A stretch of 19,066 nt of DNA from Gammaproteobacteria bacterium (GTDB lineage: Bacteria; Pseudomonadota; Gammaproteobacteria; PS1; Pseudothioglobaceae), in the NCBI GenBank assembly GCA_028599035.1, contig JAQRMT010000015.1, positions 1-19,066 on the forward strand. The letters run 5' to 3'. This document shows positions 13,841 to 19,066 of the stretch, in pieces. The position numbers and the translations under genes were made by a program. The notes beneath the pieces are model-generated. The model worked only from the letters and a program-made list of their open reading frames with translations. It had not been told where the DNA came from and did not search any database. Position 1 is the stretch's first letter; each line of letters starts with the position of its first letter.

Positions 13841-16261
13841 CTACAGACTACGCGCTCGTTCAACACGCTCAAAGACTTCAATTTGGTCGCCTGCTTTAAC
13901 ATCATAATTAGCAACACCAATGCCACACTCAGTGCCTGATTTCACTTCTTTAACATCGTCTTTAAAACGCCTAAGCGATTCTAATTCACCTTCAAACACT
14001 ACCACACTATCACGCAGAACACGAATTGGACTGTCTTTTCTAACCACGCCTTCTTCAACCATGCAGCCTGCAATATCACCTAATTTTTGAGATCTAAATA
14101 CTTCTTTCACATTGGCAATACCAATAATATTTTCACTCAACTCAGGGCTGAGTAATCCGCTCATAATGGCTTTAACATCATCAATTAAGTTATAGATAAT
14201 TGAGTAATATTCAATACGCACGCCTTCGTTATCTGCGGTCTTGCGTGCAACAGCGTCAGCACGCACATTAAAGCCAAGCACCAATGCATCAGAAGTAGCT
14301 GCTAGATTAATATCGGTGTTATTAATGCCGCCCACGCCACTTGACACCACTTTTACCCTTACTTCGTCAGTAGATAATTCTTCCAAAGCCTCAACCAATG
14401 CCTGTGCTGAACCTCGCACATCGGATTTTAATAATACATTTACAGTAGAAATATCGCCTTCTTCCATCTTTTGTAAGAAGTTTTCCATTTTTGAAGCTTG
14501 TTGTTTTTGCAATTCAGCCTCACGGTCACGAGCCTTTCTAAAATCAGCCACTTCACGGGCTTTACGCTCAGATTCCACCACCAGCACCTCATCACCTGAA
14601 TCAGGCACGCCTGACAAGCCAAGCACTTCAACAGGGCTTGATGGTCCCGCTTCTTTTAAAACCTTGCCTTGGTCGCCAACAATTTGTTTAACCTTGCCAT
14701 ATTCTAATCCGGCAATCATAATATCGCCTTTCTTTAAAGTGCCTGATTGCACCAGAATAGTGGTTACTTTACCACGACCTTTTTCAAGTCTAGCCTCAAG
14801 CACTGTGCCTTGTGCTGGTCCCTTAACAACAGCTGAAAATTCCGCAATTTCAGCCGTAAGCGTAATAGCATCTAACAATGCATCAACTCCTTCGCCTGTG
14901 TGTGCTGATACGCCTATCATCATCACATCGCCGCCCCATTCTTCTGAAATAACATCATGCGAAGACAACTCTTGCTTAACTTTATCAAGGTTAACGCCCT
15001 CTTTATCAACTTTGTTAATGGCTACAATAATCGGCACTTTTGCAGTTTTTGCATGCTTAATTGACTCAATCGTTTGTGGCATCACACCATCATCAGCGGC
15101 CACCACTAAAATAATAATATCGGTTGTCCCAGCACCTCTAGAACGCATTTTTGAGAATGCTGCATGTCCTGGTGTGTCAATAAAAGTAATAATGCCGTTT
15201 TTTGCATTCACTTGGTAAGCGCCAATATGCTGAGTAATGCCACCTACTTCACTATCAGCAATTTTGGCTTTACGAATATAGTCCAATAACGATGTCTTGC
15301 CGTGGTCAACATGACCCATAATCGTTACTACCGGTGGCCTAGGGCTTTCATCGCCTGTTGGTTTTGACTTTTCGACCAACTTGTCTTCAATGGTTTCTTC
15401 TTTACTGGCAACCCCTGTATGTCCCATTTCTTCTACTACTAAAAGCGCAGCGTCCTGGTCAATAACATCATTAAGTGTCGCCATAACACCCATGCCCATC
15501 AACACTTTTAGCACTTCGCCGGCCTTGGTGGTCATTTTTTGCGCTAAGTCACTCACCTTGATATTTTCAGGCACAGCCACCTCGTGCACCACCTTCTCAA
15601 CAGGCTTTTGAAAGCCATGTTGCGCTTGCTCTTCTTGAATTTTTTGGCTCAAACGGGTTCTATCTTTCTTCTTTAACTTGCGTTTGCTCTTATGCGCAAC
15701 ATGTAGCTGCTTTCGTTCTGTGCCTGGGCCCGTATTACGCAAGCGTTTTGGTTTTTTAACTTCTTTCGATTTATCGTCTTTATCTGCCACATCAACAGTT
15801 TTTTTGACATCCTCTGTCGCTTGACTTACTGTTTTTTGTTGTTGTTTTAAAACCTCTGTTTGTTCTTTTTGCAAACGCGTCATTTCTTGACGCTTGGCAT
15901 CTTGTGCTAATAACTTTTCATCTGCTTCACGCCCAGCATCCAATGCTGCTTGTGCCGCTACTGCCGCCTCATTATTATCGTCTTGATTGCTTGTCGAAAC
16001 TGATTTTATAGGTCGCTTCTTCTTAACTTGAATCTTAACACCACCAGTGCTGACGCTCTTTGCAGGACTGGGTTTGCGTGATACTGAAATACTGGATTTG
16101 CTTGAGCGTTTTGACAAACTACCCATCAAAATTTTGCGCTCCTCAGCTGAAATATCAGAATCAGCTGTCTTACCATCAATACCAGCGCTTGTCAGAATGG
16201 TAATGACTTCATCTGCAGTCTTTTTCAGTAATTTAGATAACGATTGAACTGTATGTGCCAT
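13841..16261 (-). CDS. infB: Translation initiation factor IF-2
   Basis: An 806-residue GTPase. The N-terminal IF2 subdomain lies at about 1-50, followed by a lysine- and glutamate-rich linker (about 55-220). A second IF2_N domain lies at about 228-280. The G domain has G1 GHVDHGKT (316-323), G3 DTPGH (362-366) and G4 NKVD (416-419). Domains II-IV follow, ending near the C-terminal RVERARSL. It brings fMet-tRNA to the 30S subunit and promotes subunit joining. The start ATG has AAGG about ten bases upstream. It follows nusA by 47 bp, the largest gap in this operon. The initiator tRNA it recruits is encoded at the head of the same cluster. Confidence 0.98.
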   Translation of the reverse strand: MAHTVQSLSKLLKKTADEVITILTSAGIDGKTADSDISAEERKILMGSLSKRSSKSSISVSRKPSPAKSVSTGGVKIQVKKKRPIKSVSTSNQDDNNEAAVAAQAALDAGREADEKLLAQDAKRQEMTRLQKEQTEVLKQQQKTVSQATEDVKKTVDVADKDDKSKEVKKPKRLRNTGPGTERKQLHVAHKSKRKLKKKDRTRLSQKIQEEQAQHGFQKPVEKVVHEVAVPENIKVSDLAQKMTTKAGEVLKVLMGMGVMATLNDVIDQDAALLVVEEMGHTGVASKEETIEDKLVEKSKPTGDESPRPPVVTIMGHVDHGKTSLLDYIRKAKIADSEVGGITQHIGAYQVNAKNGIITFIDTPGHAAFSKMRSRGAGTTDIIILVVAADDGVMPQTIESIKHAKTAKVPIIVAINKVDKEGVNLDKVKQELSSHDVISEEWGGDVMMIGVSAHTGEGVDALLDAITLTAEIAEFSAVVKGPAQGTVLEARLEKGRGKVTTILVQSGTLKKGDIMIAGLEYGKVKQIVGDQGKVLKEAGPSSPVEVLGLSGVPDSGDEVLVVESERKAREVADFRKARDREAELQKQQASKMENFLQKMEEGDISTVNVLLKSDVRGSAQALVEALEELSTDEVRVKVVSSGVGGINNTDINLAATSDALVLGFNVRADAVARKTADNEGVRIEYYSIIYNLIDDVKAIMSGLLSPELSENIIGIANVKEVFRSQKLGDIAGCMVEEGVVRKDSPIRVLRDSVVVFEGELESLRRFKDDVKEVKSGTECGIGVANYDVKAGDQIEVFERVERARSL

Positions 16262-16308
16262 AAATGCTTGCCTTTATTAAATTTTATCAATAATCTTATT
16301 GCTTAAGA

Positions 16309-17784
16309 TTAATCAAACCATCCTTCGTTTTCTCTTGCTGTCATAATAACAGCTGATGCCGCCTCTTTGTCCATTTCTTGAATATCCAACAATTCATCAA
16401 TCGACAATTCTGCCAAGTCATCCACAGTGGCAATTTCAGCCTCAATCAACACCTGTGCCAAGTCTGCATCAACGCCTTCAACGCTCATCAACACCTCAGA
16501 AGATTCCGAATCACCTAAGGCCTGCACAAGTTGTGCATCAGAGGCGCGTTCTTGTAATTCTTCGACCATGGTAGTGTCAAATTCTTCAATATTTTCTAAA
16601 CTAGAAGTCTCTGCATCGGCAATATCATCAATACTGGCAAAGCCTTCATCAATTAAAACGCCTGCTACTTCAGAATCAACACCTAACTGCTCGGCCAACT
16701 TGTGGCTAATTTTCTGATTCTCTTCTGCATGTTTATCATCAGATTCACTAACTGACATTACATTTAACTTCCAATGCGTTAAACGAGAGGCCAATTTAAT
16801 ATTCTGACCACCACGGCCAATCGCTAATGCTAATTGATCTTCCTCAACTGCAATGTCCATTGAGTTTTTGTTTTCATCAACCATAATTGAACTCACCTCT
16901 GCTGGTGCCATGGCGTTAATGACGAATTGTGCAGGATCTTCATCCCATAAAATAACATCCACACGCTCGCCATTAAGCTCGTTAGACACTGCCTGCACAC
17001 GCGCACCACGCATACCAATACAAGAGCCAATTGGATCCAAGCGTTTGTCTTTTGCTCTAACGGCTAATTTTGCACGCAAACCAGGGTCACGACTAGCGCC
17101 CATAATTTCAATCACACCTTCAGAAATTTCCGGCACTTCCATTTCAAACAACTCAATCATCATCTCAGGCATGGTACGGCTTAAGAATATTTGTGCACCA
17201 CGCATGCTTAGTTTAACTTCCTTAATATACGCCCTTAGCCGGTCATTCTTACGGATAGATTCGTTCGGAATTAAATCAAACTTAGGAATCATGCCATCAA
17301 CGCCACCCATATCAACATAGGCATTGCCTCTATCAATCCGCTTAACAGTTACCATAATCACTTCGCCCACACGCTGGGTATAGTCTTCAACAATCACTTC
17401 TCTTTCTGCTTCACGAACTTTTTGAATGATGACTTGTTTTACAATTTGTGCGGCAATGCGACCAAACTCTTCAGTTGGCATTGGTTCACGGACAAAATCA
17501 TCAATTGCCACACCATTCGCATCTTTTGCGTGAATGTGTAATTCAGAGTCAAACTCAGTACCGTCGTCGTCTACAAAATTCTCACCATCCTCAATCACCA
17601 TCCACTGTCTGAAAGTAGAGAACTCGCCAGTTTTTCTATCAATCTCAACATGGGCATCGATGTTTTTTTGTTTTTTGGTTGCGACTGCTAACGCCTCTTC
17701 TAAAGATTCAAAAACACTCTCTTTTGAGATGTTTTTTTCGTTAGAAATCGCCTCAACCATTAAAAATAAATCTTTACTTTCCAC
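16309..17784 (-). CDS. nusA: Transcription termination/antitermination factor NusA
   Basis: A 491-residue NusA (E. coli, 495). It has an RNA-polymerase-binding N-terminal domain (about 1-125), S1 domain (137-200) and KH1 (about 232-300, with GSCIGMRGARVQ). KH2 (about 308-345, with AIGRGGQNIKLAS) follows. Two acidic C-terminal repeats (about 363-420 and 430-488) are each a helix-hairpin-helix-like unit. It binds RNA polymerase and nascent RNA to modulate pausing, termination and rRNA antitermination. The start is GTG 17782-17784, fixed by TAGGAG seven bases upstream. Its TAG is the stop of rimP. A downstream ATG (codon 9) lacks such a site. Confidence 0.98.
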   Translation of the reverse strand: MESKDLFLMVEAISNEKNISKESVFESLEEALAVATKKQKNIDAHVEIDRKTGEFSTFRQWMVIEDGENFVDDDGTEFDSELHIHAKDANGVAIDDFVREPMPTEEFGRIAAQIVKQVIIQKVREAEREVIVEDYTQRVGEVIMVTVKRIDRGNAYVDMGGVDGMIPKFDLIPNESIRKNDRLRAYIKEVKLSMRGAQIFLSRTMPEMMIELFEMEVPEISEGVIEIMGASRDPGLRAKLAVRAKDKRLDPIGSCIGMRGARVQAVSNELNGERVDVILWDEDPAQFVINAMAPAEVSSIMVDENKNSMDIAVEEDQLALAIGRGGQNIKLASRLTHWKLNVMSVSESDDKHAEENQKISHKLAEQLGVDSEVAGVLIDEGFASIDDIADAETSSLENIEEFDTTMVEELQERASDAQLVQALGDSESSEVLMSVEGVDADLAQVLIEAEIATVDDLAELSIDELLDIQEMDKEAASAVIMTARENEGWFD

Positions 17785-17793
17785 TTTGTTCTC

Positions 17794-18255
17794 CTAAAAA
17801 TGCGCAACTAAATTTGCTTTCTCAATCAGTCCAATGTCTAAATTGACGGATCCTAATTCTGTCATTAATTCGATACTATTATTAGTCTCACTCACACTGC
17901 CAATAGCGCCGTTAAATTTTCTTTGACCATTCATCGGTCTTAATAATCTTAATTTAATATCGTGCCCTAAAAATTGCTGATAATGCCTAATATGGAACAA
18001 CCCTCGTTCAACACCAGGAGACGATACTTCTAAATTATATTGCGTGGCAATCGGGTCTTCCACATCAAAAATACTACTACACTGGTGCGACACCGCCTCA
18101 CAATCACTCAGTCCAATACCTTTATCTGAATCAATATAAACCCTCAAAATACTGTGCTTACCGCTAGCGACATATTCAATACCGACCAGCTCATAGCCCA
18201 TATCTTCAATCACTGGTTGAATTAATGTTTCAATTTTATCCGTGATTCTGGCCAT
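17794..18255 (-). CDS. rimP: Ribosome maturation factor RimP
   Basis: A 153-residue protein (E. coli, about 150). The N-terminal domain has the LIQPVIEDMGYELVGIEY start and LRVYIDSDKGIGLSDCEAVS. LEVSSPGVERGLF is the most conserved family motif. A C-terminal SH3-like barrel follows. It assists maturation of the 30S subunit. No clear Shine-Dalgarno precedes the ATG. The TAG stop is used as part of the nusA ribosome binding site. It is the first protein gene after the tRNA and terminator; a separate promoter between 18256 and 18306 would be needed unless read-through supplies transcript, and I cannot assign one with confidence. Confidence 0.95.
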   Translation of the reverse strand: MARITDKIETLIQPVIEDMGYELVGIEYVASGKHSILRVYIDSDKGIGLSDCEAVSHQCSSIFDVEDPIATQYNLEVSSPGVERGLFHIRHYQQFLGHDIKLRLLRPMNGQRKFNGAIGSVSETNNSIELMTELGSVNLDIGLIEKANLVAHF

Positions 18256-18306
18256 GTTTTATTATTTTAATCAACAAAAAGGTCTCTAGTTTATAGACAT
18301 CCTATT

Positions 18307-18330
18307 AAAAACCCCCTAAAAAGGGGGTCG
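18307..18330 (-). terminator. Intrinsic terminator after the initiator tRNA
   Basis: On the minus strand ACCCCC and GGGGGT form a 6-bp GC-rich stem around a 6-base loop (TTTTTA), followed by a run of T. It starts about 10 bp after the tRNA 3' end and 50 bp before rimP. It should end most tRNA transcripts before rimP-nusA-infB. Confidence 0.85.
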
Positions 18331-18338
18331 TAATTTTT

Positions 18339-18415
<77 letters not shown>

Positions 18416-18427
18416 CTAAAGGACGCT

Positions 18428-18456
18428 ATGTTACGCTTCTATATTGCAATTGTCTA
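18428..18456 (-). promoter_or_regulatory. Promoter of the initiator tRNA
   Basis: On the minus strand TAGACA (18456-18451) is -35 and TAACAT (18433-18428) is -10, with exactly 17 bases between. The tRNA 5' end is about 12 bases past the -10, giving a leader of only about 6 nt. The bases after the -10 are GC-rich (AGCGTCC), as at stringently controlled promoters. Confidence 0.65.
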
Positions 18457-18561
18457 GTAAAAATTAAGTAATTCAATAATTTTGCTAAAAAATCACTCTG
18501 AATGTAAGTATTTAGGCAATGGAAAAAGCTAATAAGCCGAGGGGTATTGTATAATATCACT

Positions 18562-19066
18562 ATGAAAATTGCTGTGTTAATGGATGATATTGCCGACATC
18601 AATCCAAAAAAAGATTCTTCCTTGGCTATGATGTTAGAAGCCACACATCGAGGTTGGGATATTTATACCTTTGATACCACGGATTTATTCGCAGACAAAA
18701 ACGGCGTTTACGCCCACGCATCACAAACCAATGTGGTTGACAATCTTAAACACTGGTTTGAAAAACAACCCAGCCAAATTATGTCGTTGGGTGAATTTGA
18801 CGCTATTTTAATGCGCAAAGACCCACCTTTTGATATGAATTATATTTATGCCACTTATTTTTTAGAACAAGCGGAGAAACAAGGGGTTCTGGTCGTCAAC
18901 AAAGCACAATCATTGCGTGATGCCAACGAGAAATTATTTGCACTTAACTTTCCGCATTGCCTACCAAACACACTGGTCAGCAGCAATCAAACACAAATCA
19001 AAAACTTCATTAAGACGCAAAAAACCGCTGTGGTCAAGCCATTAGACGGTATGGGTGGGCACGATA
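18562..19066 (+). CDS. gshB: Glutathione synthetase, N-terminal part (runs off window)
   Basis: 168 codons of an open frame. The start MKIAVLMDDIADINPKKDSSLAMMLEA matches GshB. ILMRKDPPFDMNYIYATYFLE is the GshB substrate-domain signature. The ATP-grasp domain begins with NEKLFALNFPHCLP and VVKPLDGMGGHD at the window edge. It joins gamma-glutamylcysteine and glycine to make glutathione, using ATP. No Shine-Dalgarno is placed before the ATG. A TATAAT lies just 6 bases upstream (18550-18555), so the transcript may be leaderless or nearly so. It diverges from the initiator tRNA with 146 bp between them. Confidence 0.94.
   Translation, partial: MKIAVLMDDIADINPKKDSSLAMMLEATHRGWDIYTFDTTDLFADKNGVYAHASQTNVVDNLKHWFEKQPSQIMSLGEFDAILMRKDPPFDMNYIYATYFLEQAEKQGVLVVNKAQSLRDANEKLFALNFPHCLPNTLVSSNQTQIKNFIKTQKTAVVKPLDGMGGHD

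Noticed and set aside
14241..15218. A 325-codon open frame on the plus strand within infB.
   Set aside because: It is fully antisense to the well-conserved GTPase region of IF-2. The Ser/Thr-rich product looks like no real protein, and no start signals are seen.
18426..18644. A 72-codon minus-strand open frame across the gshB start.
   Set aside because: It overlaps the conserved gshB N-terminus and the tRNA promoter region. It has no motif and no ribosome binding site.

Overview
The window is a stretch of AT-rich chromosome from a gammaproteobacterium. Three things point there: the gene orders metY-rimP-nusA-infB-rbfA-truB, rsmI/yraN-dolP and pst-phoU-phoB-phoR, and the protein sequences themselves. 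The low GC, tight packing and slightly short housekeeping proteins would fit the SUP05/Ca. Thioglobus sulfur-oxidiser group and its bivalve-symbiont relatives. That placement is inference and no search was possible.

Layout. At the left edge is the 3' end of coaE (+). Converging on it is a long minus-strand phosphate block. pstS (8503 to 7403) has its own Pho promoter and an intrinsic terminator. Next comes an unrecognised gene (7277-6636), then a decayed second pstS whose Pho promoter is still intact. That promoter lies directly upstream of pstC-pstA-pstB-phoU-phoB-phoR. The block therefore makes a complete high-affinity phosphate transporter, its negative regulator and its two-component system, under what look like two PhoB-controlled promoters.

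From 8681 to 11787 there is a ferredoxin-like gene after rsmI. yraN-dolP diverges from rsmI with only 3 bp between start codons. dolP overlaps rnhB tail to tail. rnhB is translationally coupled to a small orphan winged-helix ORF that resembles the C-terminus of Fic proteins.

From 11936 to 18456 lies the initiator-tRNA/rimP-nusA-infB-rbfA-truB cluster on the minus strand. It ends in a second copy of the unrecognised gene (about 83% identical protein) instead of the rpsO-pnp seen in E. coli. A strong terminator separates the tRNA from rimP. gshB starts on the plus strand at the right edge and runs out of the window.

The most unusual points are: (1) the pstS relic kept as the promoter of the pst operon; (2) the two-copy unknown protein family inserted in two unrelated operons and held under purifying selection; (3) the Fic-tail-like orphan with a hairpin over its ribosome binding site, next to a 130-bp tract that may be a repeat or insertion-sequence scar. 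No CRISPR array, complete mobile element or defence system was seen.
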